A DNA stretch of 64,000 nucleotides from Mycolicibacterium thermoresistibile. GTDB lineage: Bacteria; Actinomycetota; Actinomycetes; Mycobacteriales; Mycobacteriaceae. The stretch spans positions 2,170,001 to 2,234,000 of the forward strand of contig NZ_LT906483.1 in the NCBI RefSeq assembly GCF_900187065.1, written 5' to 3'. Both the position numbers and the translations under genes were made by a program. The notes below the pieces were generated by a model. The model made no database searches. It was not told the DNA's origin and worked only from the letters and a program-made list of their open reading frames with translations. Of the stretch, positions 31,806-39,811 are shown one piece after another (the first letter of the stretch is position 1; each line of letters starts with the position of its first letter).

Positions 31806-34532
31806 GTGAGCCCCGCCAAGACCACCGAGCAGCCCGCACCCGCCGAGCAGACGTCGGAGCAGCCGACACTGCTGCTGTTGGACGGCAATTCCCTGGCGTT
31901 CCGGGCCTTCTACGCGCTGCCCGCGGAGAACTTCAAGACCAAGAGCGGGCTGACCACCAACGCGGTCTACGGGTTCACCGCGATGCTGATCAATCTGCTG
32001 CGCGACGAGAATCCCACCCATGTCGCCGCCGCGTTCGACGTGTCCCGGCAGACGTTCCGGCTCGACAAGTACCCGGAGTACAAGGCCGGCCGGGCGGCCA
32101 CCCCCGACGAGTTCCGCGGCCAGATCGAGATCACCAAGGAAGTGCTCGCCGCGCTCGGCATCACGGTGCTGGCCGAGCCGGGCTACGAGGCCGACGACAT
32201 CATCGCCACCCTGGCCACCCAGGCCGAAGCGGAGGGCTTCCGGGTGCTCATCGTCACCGGCGACCGCGACTCCCTGCAACTGGTCACCGACAACGTCACG
32301 GTGCTCTACCCGCGCAAGGGCGTCAGCGAGCTCACCCGGTTCACCCCGGAGGCGGTCTACGAGAAGTACGGTCTGACCCCCGAGCAGTACCCCGACTACG
32401 CCGCGCTGCGCGGCGACCCGAGCGACAACCTGCCGGGCATCCCCGGCGTCGGGGAGAAGACCGCGGCGAAGTGGATCCGCGAATACGGTTCGCTGCAGGG
32501 GCTCGTCGACAACGTCGACGCGGTGCGCGGCAAGGTGGGTGACGCGCTGCGCGCGAACCTGTCCAGCGTGGTGCTCAACCGCGAGCTCACCGACCTGGTC
32601 CGGGATGTGCCGCTGGCGCACACCCCGGAGACCCTGCGGATGCAGCCGTGGGACCGCGATCAGATCCACCGGCTGTTCGACGACCTCGAGTTCCGGGTGC
32701 TGCGGGACCGGCTGTTCGAAACCCTGTCGTCGGCCGATCCGGAGGTCGAGCACGGGTTCGACGTGCGCGGCCGGGCACTGGAACCCGGTGAGCTCGCCGC
32801 CTGGCTGGCCGAACACAGCCTCGGCAACCGCTTCGGGCTGGCCGTGGTCGGCACCCACCGCACATTCGACTCCGACGCCACCGCGCTGGCGATCGTCGCC
32901 GCCGACGGGGAGGGCCGCTACATCGACACCGCCACCCTGCACCCGGACGACGAGGCCGCGTTGGCGTCCTGGCTGGCCGATCCCGGCCCGCCCAAGGCGC
33001 TGCACGAGGCCAAACAGGCCATGCACGATCTGGCCGGGCGGGGCTGGCGCCTCAACGGGGTCACCTCCGACACCGCGCTGGCCGCCTACCTGGTGCGGCC
33101 CGGGCAGCGCAGCTTCGCCCTCGACGATCTCACGCTGCGCTATCTACGGCGCGAGCTGCGTGCCGAAGAGCCTGAGCAGCAACAACTCTCGCTGCTCGAC
33201 GAGTCGGACGGCGTCGACGAGCAGGCCGTGCAGACCCTGCTGCTGCGGGCCTGCGCGGTGATGGATCTGGCCGACGCGCTCGACGAGGAGCTGGCCCGCA
33301 TCGACTCGCTGTCCCTGCTGGAGCGGATGGAGCTGCCGGTGCAGCGGGTGCTGTTCGAGATGGAGACCGCCGGCATCGCGGTCGACCTCGACCGGCTCGG
33401 CGAGCTGCAGAGCGAGTTCGCCGGTCAGATCCGCGACGCCGCCGAGGCCGCCTACGCGGTGATCGGCAAGCAGATCAACCTGGGCTCGCCCAAACAGCTG
33501 CAGGGGGTGTTGTTCGACGAGCTCGGCATGCCCAAGACCAAACGCACCAAGACCGGCTACACCACCGACGCCGACGCGCTGCAGAGTCTCTTCGAGAAGA
33601 CCGGACATCCGTTCCTGCAGCATCTGCTCGCCCACCGCGACGCCACCCGGCTCAAGGTCACCGTCGACGGGCTGCTGAACTCGGTGGCCGCCGACGGCCG
33701 GATCCACACCACCTTCAACCAGACCATCGCGGCGACCGGGCGGCTGTCGTCGACCGAGCCGAATCTGCAGAACATCCCGATCCGCACCGAGGCGGGCCGC
33801 ATGATCCGCGACGCGTTCGTCGTCGGCGACGGGTACGCCGAGTTGATGACCGCCGACTACAGCCAGATCGAGATGCGGATCATGGCGCACCTGTCCGGTG
33901 ACGAGGGCCTGATCGAAGCCTTCCGCACCGGGGAGGACCTGCATTCGTTCGTCGCGTCGCGGGCGTTCTCGGTGCCCATCGAGGAGGTCACCCCGGAGCT
34001 GCGGCGCCGGGTCAAGGCGATGTCCTACGGGCTGGCCTACGGGCTGAGCGCCTACGGGCTGGCCCAGCAGCTCAAGATCTCCACCGAAGAGGCCAAGGTG
34101 CAGATGGAGCAGTACTTCGCCCGGTTCGGCAAGGTGCGCGACTATCTGCAGTCGGTGGTCGAACAGGCCCGCAAGGACGGTTACACCTCCACGGTGCTGG
34201 GCCGCCGCCGGTACCTGCCCGAACTGGACAGCAGCAATCGGCAGGTGCGCGAGGCCGCCGAACGTGCCGCCCTCAACGCCCCGATCCAGGGCAGCGCCGC
34301 CGACATCATCAAGGTCGCGATGATCAACGTCGACGAGGCGATCAAAGCCGCGGGCCTGAAATCGCGGATGCTGCTGCAGGTGCACGACGAGCTGTTGTTC
34401 GAGGTCGCGCCGGGGGAGCGGGACACCCTGGAACAGCTGGTGCGCGAGCAGATGGGCGGCGCCTACCCGCTGGACGTGCCGCTGGAGGTCAGCGTCGGAT
34501 TCGGCCGGTCCTGGGACGCCGCGGCGCACTGA
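31806..34532 (+). CDS. polA: DNA polymerase I
   Basis: PolA fills gaps and removes RNA primers in replication and excision repair. The 908-residue protein has an N-terminal 5' nuclease domain (LLLDGNSLAFRAFYALP, then GDRDSLQLV and GIPGVGEKTA). The central domain has lost the proofreading residues, as in other mycobacterial PolA. The polymerase domain shows motif A ADYSQIEMRIMAHLSGD, motif B RRRVKAMSYGLAYGLS and motif C LLQVHDELLFE. The GTG start sits 6 nt after TAAGGT, so it is leaderless. It lies 1.4 kb upstream of rpsA, with a ThrE-like gene between them. Confidence 0.98.
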   Translation: MSPAKTTEQPAPAEQTSEQPTLLLLDGNSLAFRAFYALPAENFKTKSGLTTNAVYGFTAMLINLLRDENPTHVAAAFDVSRQTFRLDKYPEYKAGRAATPDEFRGQIEITKEVLAALGITVLAEPGYEADDIIATLATQAEAEGFRVLIVTGDRDSLQLVTDNVTVLYPRKGVSELTRFTPEAVYEKYGLTPEQYPDYAALRGDPSDNLPGIPGVGEKTAAKWIREYGSLQGLVDNVDAVRGKVGDALRANLSSVVLNRELTDLVRDVPLAHTPETLRMQPWDRDQIHRLFDDLEFRVLRDRLFETLSSADPEVEHGFDVRGRALEPGELAAWLAEHSLGNRFGLAVVGTHRTFDSDATALAIVAADGEGRYIDTATLHPDDEAALASWLADPGPPKALHEAKQAMHDLAGRGWRLNGVTSDTALAAYLVRPGQRSFALDDLTLRYLRRELRAEEPEQQQLSLLDESDGVDEQAVQTLLLRACAVMDLADALDEELARIDSLSLLERMELPVQRVLFEMETAGIAVDLDRLGELQSEFAGQIRDAAEAAYAVIGKQINLGSPKQLQGVLFDELGMPKTKRTKTGYTTDADALQSLFEKTGHPFLQHLLAHRDATRLKVTVDGLLNSVAADGRIHTTFNQTIAATGRLSSTEPNLQNIPIRTEAGRMIRDAFVVGDGYAELMTADYSQIEMRIMAHLSGDEGLIEAFRTGEDLHSFVASRAFSVPIEEVTPELRRRVKAMSYGLAYGLSAYGLAQQLKISTEEAKVQMEQYFARFGKVRDYLQSVVEQARKDGYTSTVLGRRRYLPELDSSNRQVREAAERAALNAPIQGSAADIIKVAMINVDEAIKAAGLKSRMLLQVHDELLFEVAPGERDTLEQLVREQMGGAYPLDVPLEVSVGFGRSWDAAAH

Positions 34533-34563
34533 ACCGGATCCCGCCCGGACTCCCCGGCCGCCC

Positions 34564-34626
34564 ACGGAACCCCACCGAACCCCACGAAACCCCCACGAAA
34601 CCCCCACGAAACCCCCACGAAACCCT
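34564..34626 (+). repeat. 10/11-bp tandem repeats abutting a start codon
   Basis: Six head-to-tail units: two diverged 10-bp copies (ACGGAACCCC, ACCGAACCCC), then three identical 11-bp copies (ACGAAACCCCC) and a truncated ACGAAACCCT. The last ends directly at the ATG of the ThrE-like gene. The tract replaces any ribosome site or -10 box, so copy-number change could shift start or promoter spacing. It is not hairpin-forming. Confidence 0.85.
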
Positions 34627-35847
34627 ATGGAACACCCCGCAGACCCCCAGGTCCGGTTCCTGGCCCGGCTGGGCGCGGCCATGGGGGCGGCGAACTATCC
34701 GGTCACGCTGATCCGGCAGATGCTCGACCGGGCCTCCGCCGCCTACGGAACATCCCATGAGGTCGTCGCGCTGCCCAATTCGGTGCAGGTGACCGGTCCG
34801 GCGCCCGGCGGGACCGCGACGGCGGCCGCGCATCAGGACGCCGAACTCCGGTTCGACCAGATGTTTCCGCTGGCCCGGCTGGTGTCCGCGGCGATGCGGG
34901 GGGCGGTTTCCCCGACCGACGGCAATGACCGGCTCGACCGGATCCTGGCCCGGCCGGCGCCGTATCCGCCGTGGCTGACCGTGCTCGGCTACGGCGTGTG
35001 GAGCACCGGTCTGGGCCTGGTGCTCGAACCGAGCCCGCTGAACCTGCTCGGCGCGGCCGCCCTGGGTTTGATCGTGGGGGTCCTGGCGGTCGCGGGGCAG
35101 CGGTTCGGGCAGCTCGGCCCGCTGGTGCCGGTGACCGCCGCGTTCGTCGTGGCCACCGTGAGCATCGCCGTCGTCGAGCACCTCGAACTGGACCACGTCG
35201 GGCTGCGCGCCCTGATACCGCCGCTGGCGATGTTCCTGCCCGGCGCGGCGATCACCCTCGCGGTCATCGAGTTGACCGCCCGCGACATCGTCTCCGGCTC
35301 GGCCCGGCTCATGGCGGGTTTCGTCCAGCTCGCCCAGTTGGCGTTCGGCATCCTGATCGCCGCCCAGCTGCTGGGCGAGGACGAGTCCCGGCTGAGTGCG
35401 GAACCGTTGAACAAGCTGGGGAGCTGGGCGCCGTGGCTCGGTGTCGCGGTGTACGCCCTCGGGGTCATGCTGTTCTTCGCTCCGCCGCGGTCGTTCCTGC
35501 CCTGGCTGCTGGCGGTCTGTTACGCCGCGTTCACCGCGCAGTTCCTCGGCGACCTCGCCCTCGGCAGCTATGCCAGCGGATTCGCCGGCGGGCTGGTCCT
35601 CACCGGGTGTGCGCTGATGCTGTCCCGGCGGCCGGGGGCGCCGCCCGCGATCACCATGATCCTGCCCGGATTCTGGTTGCTGGTCCCGGGTTCGATGGGG
35701 CTGATCGGGTTCGCCGAGCTGTTCGGGGCCGACGGGGACTCCGCCCTCGGCGTCACATTCATCTCGATGATCTCGGTGGCGCTGGGTCTGCAGGCCGGGC
35801 TGGTGCTGTGGCAGTTGCTGCGGCGGGCCCGGCGGCGGGCGGGTTGA
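34627..35847 (+). CDS. ThrE-family threonine/serine exporter-like membrane protein
   Basis: A 406-residue protein combining both halves of the ThrE fold (DUF1212 plus DUF3815-like). A cytoplasmic N-terminal domain (MGAANYPVTLIRQMLDRASA) is followed by about ten membrane helices with MFLPGAAITLAVIELTARDI and FWLLVPGSMGLIGFAELFG. Members in Corynebacterium export threonine and serine; substrate here is inferred from family only. The ATG comes immediately after a tandem repeat tract and lacks a ribosome site. The TGA stop lies within a TTGACA that may be a -35 for rpsA. Confidence 0.85.
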   Translation: MEHPADPQVRFLARLGAAMGAANYPVTLIRQMLDRASAAYGTSHEVVALPNSVQVTGPAPGGTATAAAHQDAELRFDQMFPLARLVSAAMRGAVSPTDGNDRLDRILARPAPYPPWLTVLGYGVWSTGLGLVLEPSPLNLLGAAALGLIVGVLAVAGQRFGQLGPLVPVTAAFVVATVSIAVVEHLELDHVGLRALIPPLAMFLPGAAITLAVIELTARDIVSGSARLMAGFVQLAQLAFGILIAAQLLGEDESRLSAEPLNKLGSWAPWLGVAVYALGVMLFFAPPRSFLPWLLAVCYAAFTAQFLGDLALGSYASGFAGGLVLTGCALMLSRRPGAPPAITMILPGFWLLVPGSMGLIGFAELFGADGDSALGVTFISMISVALGLQAGLVLWQLLRRARRRAG

Positions 35848-35866
35848 CAAATTCGGCGACCCGAGT

Positions 35867-35926
35867 TTGTCCAGCAAGTCCTCAGTCGAGTAGCCTCGAC
35901 AGGTACCCCTGCGAACGAGCGGGTAC
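35867..35926 (+). promoter_or_regulatory. rpsA promoter, overlapping palindrome and 5' leader hairpin
   Basis: A TTGTCC -35 (35867-35872) and TAGCCT -10 (35891-35896) are 18 bp apart. The -10 sits inside GTCGAG-TAGC-CTCGAC (35885-35900), a perfect 6-4-6 inverted repeat. About 70 nt of leader follow, holding GTACCC/GGGTAC arms (35903-35926) with a 12-nt loop, which might serve ribosomal-protein autoregulation. A TTGACA overlapping the upstream stop is an alternative -35. Confidence 0.5.
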
Positions 35927-35972
35927 ACCGACCCTGTCCCTACGACCAAAGCTGTCCGGAGCAACCCAACAT

Positions 35973-37409
35973 ATGCCAAGTCCCTCCGTCACCTCGCCGC
36001 AAGTAGCCGTCAACGACATCGGCTCGAGCGAGGACTTTCTCGCCGCCATCGACAAAACCATCAAGTACTTCAACGATGGCGACATCGTCGAGGGCACCAT
36101 CGTCAAGGTTGACCGTGACGAAGTCCTTCTCGACATCGGTTACAAGACCGAAGGTGTCATACCCTCCCGTGAGCTCTCCATCAAGCACGACGTCGACCCC
36201 CACGAGGTGGTGTCCGTCGGCGACCAGGTGGAGGCTCTGGTCCTCACCAAGGAGGACAAGGACGGTCGCCTGATCCTGTCCAAGAAGCGCGCCCAGTACG
36301 AGCGCGCCTGGGGCACCATCGAGGCACTCAAGGAGAAGGACGAGCCCGTCAAGGGCACCGTCATCGAGGTCGTCAAGGGCGGCCTGATCCTCGACATCGG
36401 CCTGCGTGGGTTCCTCCCGGCTTCTCTGGTCGAGATGCGTCGCGTCCGCGATCTGCAGCCCTACATCGGCCGCGAGATCGAGGCGAAGATCATCGAGCTG
36501 GACAAGAACCGCAACAACGTGGTGCTGTCCCGCCGCGCCTGGTTGGAGCAGACCCAGTCCGAGGTGCGCAGCGAGTTCCTCAACCAGCTGCAGAAGGGCG
36601 CCATCCGCAAGGGCGTGGTGTCCTCGATCGTCAACTTCGGCGCGTTCGTCGACCTCGGCGGGGTCGACGGCCTGGTGCACGTGTCCGAGCTGTCCTGGAA
36701 GCACATCGACCACCCGTCCGAGGTGGTGCAGGTGGGCGACGAGGTCACCGTCGAGGTGCTCGACGTCGACATGGACCGCGAACGGGTGTCGCTGTCGCTC
36801 AAGGCCACCCAGGAAGACCCCTGGCGGCACTTCGCCCGCACCCACGCGATCGGGCAGATCGTGCCGGGCAAGGTCACCAAGCTGGTGCCGTTCGGCGCGT
36901 TCGTCCGCGTCGAGGAGGGCATCGAGGGCCTGGTGCACATCTCCGAGCTGTCCGAGCGCCACATCGAGGTCCCCGACCAGGTGGTGCAGGTCGGCGACGA
37001 CGTCATGGTCAAGGTCATCGACATCGACCTGGACCGGCGCCGTATCTCGCTGAGCCTCAAGCAGGCCAACGAGGACTACTCCGAGGAATTCGACCCCTCG
37101 AAGTACGGTATGGCCGACAGCTACGACGAGCAGGGCAACTACATCTTCCCCGAGGGCTTCGACCCCGAGACCAACGAATGGCTCGAGGGCTTCGAGAAGC
37201 AGCGTGAGGAGTGGGAGGCCCGCTACGCCGAGGCGGAGCGCCGGCACAAGATGCACACCGCGCAGATGGAGAAGTTCGCCGCCGCCGAGGCGGAGGCCGC
37301 CAGCCGGCCCGCCACCAGCACGTCGCGTTCCGACGAGCCGGCCGGTGGTTCGCTGGCCAGCGACGAGCAGTTGGCCGCCCTGCGGGAGAAGCTCGCCGGC
37401 AACGCCTGA
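35973..37409 (+). CDS. rpsA: Ribosomal protein S1
   Basis: The 478-residue S1 protein helps mRNA bind the 30S subunit and is also proposed to act with tmRNA in trans-translation. Four S1 RNA-binding domains are visible: IVEGTIVKVDRDEVLLDIGY, VKGTVIEVVKGGLILDIGL, IRKGVVSSIVNFGAFVDLGG and VPGKVTKLVPFGAFVRVEEG. An actinobacterial acidic C-terminal tail (about residues 360-478) follows, ending LAALREKLAGNA. The ATG was chosen because MPSPSVTSPQVAVNDIGS matches the family start; the longer frame enters the upstream gene. A strong terminator follows. Confidence 0.98.
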   Translation: MPSPSVTSPQVAVNDIGSSEDFLAAIDKTIKYFNDGDIVEGTIVKVDRDEVLLDIGYKTEGVIPSRELSIKHDVDPHEVVSVGDQVEALVLTKEDKDGRLILSKKRAQYERAWGTIEALKEKDEPVKGTVIEVVKGGLILDIGLRGFLPASLVEMRRVRDLQPYIGREIEAKIIELDKNRNNVVLSRRAWLEQTQSEVRSEFLNQLQKGAIRKGVVSSIVNFGAFVDLGGVDGLVHVSELSWKHIDHPSEVVQVGDEVTVEVLDVDMDRERVSLSLKATQEDPWRHFARTHAIGQIVPGKVTKLVPFGAFVRVEEGIEGLVHISELSERHIEVPDQVVQVGDDVMVKVIDIDLDRRRISLSLKQANEDYSEEFDPSKYGMADSYDEQGNYIFPEGFDPETNEWLEGFEKQREEWEARYAEAERRHKMHTAQMEKFAAAEAEAASRPATSTSRSDEPAGGSLASDEQLAALREKLAGNA

Positions 37410-37435
37410 GCGGGCAGCATCCGCCAGACCAGATT

Positions 37436-37483
37436 GAAACCACGCAGCGAAAGTCGTCCCGGCTTCGCTGCGTGGTTTCTTTT
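37436..37483 (+). terminator. Strong intrinsic terminator after rpsA
   Basis: GAAACCACGCAGCGAA pairs perfectly with TTCGCTGCGTGGTTTC, a 16-bp stem with a 12-nt loop, followed by TTTT. It lies 26 nt after the rpsA stop and only 12 nt before the coaE start codon, so coaE must be read from rare readthrough or its own promoter. Confidence 0.92.
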
Positions 37484-37495
37484 CGGAGGGGACGC

Positions 37496-38713
37496 ATGAT
37501 TCGGATCGGTCTGACCGGTGGTATCGGCGCCGGCAAGTCCACCGTCGCCGCGACGTTCGCGGAATGCGGGGGCATCATCGTGGACGGCGACGTCATCGCC
37601 CGGGAGGTGGTCCAGCCCGGAACCGAGGGGCTGGCCAAACTGGTCGAGACGTTCGGCGAGGACATCCTGCTGCCCGACGGCTCGCTGGACCGGCCCGCCC
37701 TGGCGGCCAAGGCCTTCGCCGACGACGAGCAGCGCGCCAAGCTGAACGCGATCGTGCACCCGCTGGTGGGTAGGCGCCGGGAGGAGATCATCGCGGCGGT
37801 GCCCGACGACGCGGTGGTGGTCGAGGACATCCCGCTGCTGGTGGAAACCGGTATGGCGCCGACGTTCCCGCTGGTCGTGGTGGTCTACGCGGACGCCGAG
37901 GTCCGGGTGAAGCGGCTGGTGGAGATCCGCGGGATGAGCGAACAGGACGCCCGGGCCCGCATCGCCGCGCAGGCCACCGATGAGCAGCGCGCCGCGATCG
38001 CCGATGTGCTGCTGGACAACTCCGGAACCCAGCAGGAGATCGTCGACAAGGCGCGCGCGTTGTGGGAACAGCGGGTGCTGCCGTTGGCGGAGAACATCCG
38101 CACCGGTCGGTGCGTGACACCCGCCCTCGAACTGGTTGCGCCCCAGCCGCACTGGCGCGCCGACGCTGCGCGCATCATCGCACGGATCCAGATGGCCTGC
38201 GGCGCGAAGGCGCTCCGCGTCGACCACATCGGATCCACCGCCGTGGACGGTCTTTCCGCCAAGGACGTCATCGACATCCAGGTGACGGTCGGCTCCCTCG
38301 ACGCCGCCGACGAGATCGCCGAGCCGCTGGCCCGGGTGGGCTATCCACGACGCGCGGAGATCACCTCAGACGTCGCCAAACCCGACGCCCGCAGCACCGT
38401 CGCCGAGTTCGACCACAGCGCCGATGCGTCGTTGTGGCGGAAGCGGTTGCACGGCGCCGCCGACCCGGGACGCCCGGCCAACATCCACATCCGGGTGGAC
38501 GGCTGGCCCAATCAGCAGTTCGCGCTGCTGTTCGCCGACTGGCTCAACGCCGAACCGGCCGTCCGGGACGAGTACCTGTCGGTCAAACAGCGGGCGGTCT
38601 CCACCGGCGACCTCGACGCGTACACCGAGGCCAAGGAACCGTGGTTCGCCGAGGCCTATCGGCGGGCCTGGGACTGGGCCGACCGCACCGGCTGGCGGCC
38701 GTCGCCCCGCTGA
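37496..38713 (+). CDS. coaE: Dephospho-CoA kinase fused to a GrpB/UPF0157 domain
   Basis: CoaE phosphorylates dephospho-CoA in the last step of coenzyme A synthesis. Residues 1-205 are the kinase, with P-loop LTGGIGAGKST, IVDGDVIAREVV and the lid region. Residues 210-405 are a GrpB/UPF0157 nucleotidyltransferase-fold domain (LRVDHIGSTAVDGLSAKDVID), a fusion known in mycobacteria, where the C-terminal part is reported to affect CoaE stability. Length 405 matches that arrangement. The ATG follows GGAGGGGACGC. It begins 12 nt after the end of the rpsA terminator, which suggests controlled readthrough. Confidence 0.95.
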   Translation: MIRIGLTGGIGAGKSTVAATFAECGGIIVDGDVIAREVVQPGTEGLAKLVETFGEDILLPDGSLDRPALAAKAFADDEQRAKLNAIVHPLVGRRREEIIAAVPDDAVVVEDIPLLVETGMAPTFPLVVVVYADAEVRVKRLVEIRGMSEQDARARIAAQATDEQRAAIADVLLDNSGTQQEIVDKARALWEQRVLPLAENIRTGRCVTPALELVAPQPHWRADAARIIARIQMACGAKALRVDHIGSTAVDGLSAKDVIDIQVTVGSLDAADEIAEPLARVGYPRRAEITSDVAKPDARSTVAEFDHSADASLWRKRLHGAADPGRPANIHIRVDGWPNQQFALLFADWLNAEPAVRDEYLSVKQRAVSTGDLDAYTEAKEPWFAEAYRRAWDWADRTGWRPSPR

Positions 38714-38716
38714 CGG

Positions 38717-39229
38717 TCAGGCGGCCGGCGGCCCGGGGTCAGCGCCGACCGGGGCGGTGTTGAGCACGTTGCCGCCTCCGCCCGAATCCAGCGGCGCCCC
38801 GCACTGGAGGGTGCCGTACAGCGGGTCGTCGTCGGCGCGGGTCAGCCGCGGCGCGACGAACTGGTCGGCCCGGGCGACGGTCTGCTCGTCCACCAGGATC
38901 TCGCAGTGCAGATTCGCCGAGTACGGCCAGTCCACCGACACCGTCATGCCCGCCGATTCCGGATCCGACAGCACACCGGTGGCCTCGAAGGTGCGGCCCG
39001 GAAGCATGGTGGGGTCGGCGGTGTTGACGTTCTGATCGTCGATCCGGTAGCTGATCCGCGCCCCGCGTGCCACCCCGTCCACCCGGGCCCGGTAGACGAT
39101 GTTGTGCATCTGGTCGTCCGCAGGGGGTTCGTCGGGCTCGGCCCACGCCACCGCCGGCGTTAGCTGTGCTCCCAGGAGAACGACTGCCACTGTCGCGGTG
39201 TGAAGACATCCGCGCAAGGTGGGCGTCAT
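38717..39229 (-). CDS. Secreted protein with signal peptide
   Basis: The 170-residue precursor has a classical Sec signal peptide (about residues 1-30, cleaved after AVAWA) and a small mature beta-rich domain with two cysteines (LHCEIL and LQCGAP) that could form a disulphide, then a Gly/Pro-rich tail. No catalytic motif is seen; family unrecognised, but it looks like a small mycobacterial secreted antigen-type protein. A TAAGGT box lies 8 nt before the ATG, suggesting a leaderless message. The box includes the TAA of the upstream DUF402 gene, so it has a promoter independent of that gene. Confidence 0.85.
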   Translation of the reverse strand: MTPTLRGCLHTATVAVVLLGAQLTPAVAWAEPDEPPADDQMHNIVYRARVDGVARGARISYRIDDQNVNTADPTMLPGRTFEATGVLSDPESAGMTVSVDWPYSANLHCEILVDEQTVARADQFVAPRLTRADDDPLYGTLQCGAPLDSGGGGNVLNTAPVGADPGPPAA

Positions 39230-39240
39230 GGCTAGCTACC

Positions 39241-39717
39241 TTACGTTGTTTGCCACTTCAGGGCCATGCCGTTGCCGGCCAGCCAACGGTGAAGATCATA
39301 GTGGTGGCGGGCCAGCCCGTCGATGGTCTTCGCGGCGGTCCGGACCGCCCGTTCGGCGTCGTCCGGGGCCAGCAGGCCGTGGCGCACCGCGGTGAGCAGT
39401 TCGTCGACGTCGGTGAGTTCGACGCCGACCCCGGTGCGCAGCCGCAGGTCGAGATAGTGATCCTCGGCGTGCCAGATCACCGGCCCGGGGGTGTAGCGGC
39501 CGATGTCGAGATAGAAGTCCTGGTCGACCTCGTGGCCCCGGTTGAAGTGGAACACACTGACCCGCAGGTCCAGCGAGGGCAGCAGCCACGACTCCAGATA
39601 GTGGAACTGCGCGCGGCCGGGGGTGGGCCGGGCCATGTACAGACCCCAGGGCTCGACGCGGTACTCGTCGACGGCCCGCACCACACCCTTCGGGTCGGTG
39701 TTGGTGCGGCCGGCCAC
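39241..39717 (-). CDS. DUF402 protein (Rv1632c type)
   Basis: The 158-residue product has the DUF402 core, including VEPWGLYMARPTPGRAQFHY, HFNRGHEVDQDFYLDIGR and VIWHAEDHYLDLRL. Family members include nucleoside-phosphate phosphatases; catalytic Asp/Glu residues are present in the Glu/Asp-rich YLDL segment. The GTG at 39717 is the only ordinary start, but the open frame continues upstream with HIHIHPPKRETFDV, sequence I recall as the conserved N-terminus of homologues. No ATG, GTG or TTG lies in that extension, while ATC codons and an AGGCGG site do. The true start may be ATC near 39753. Confidence 0.88.
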   Translation of the reverse strand: MAGRTNTDPKGVVRAVDEYRVEPWGLYMARPTPGRAQFHYLESWLLPSLDLRVSVFHFNRGHEVDQDFYLDIGRYTPGPVIWHAEDHYLDLRLRTGVGVELTDVDELLTAVRHGLLAPDDAERAVRTAAKTIDGLARHHYDLHRWLAGNGMALKWQTT

Positions 39718-39781
39718 GTCGAACGTCTCGCGCTTGGGTGGGTGGATGTGGATGTGATCCGCCTATCGCCGGGAACAGCAC

Positions 39782-39804
39782 CTGTCGGACTCTGGTTCTA
39801 CCCT
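39782..39804 (+). promoter_or_regulatory. RecA-independent damage-type promoter of uvrB
   Basis: CTGTCGGAC, then 8 nt, then TACCCT, ending 7 nt before the uvrB ATG. Six of nine upstream positions fit TTGTCRGTG, including the TGTCG core, and the N8 spacing to TANNNT is exact. I therefore read uvrB as damage-inducible through PafBC-type control and leaderless. Confidence 0.5.
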
Positions 39805-39811
39805 GGTGAAC

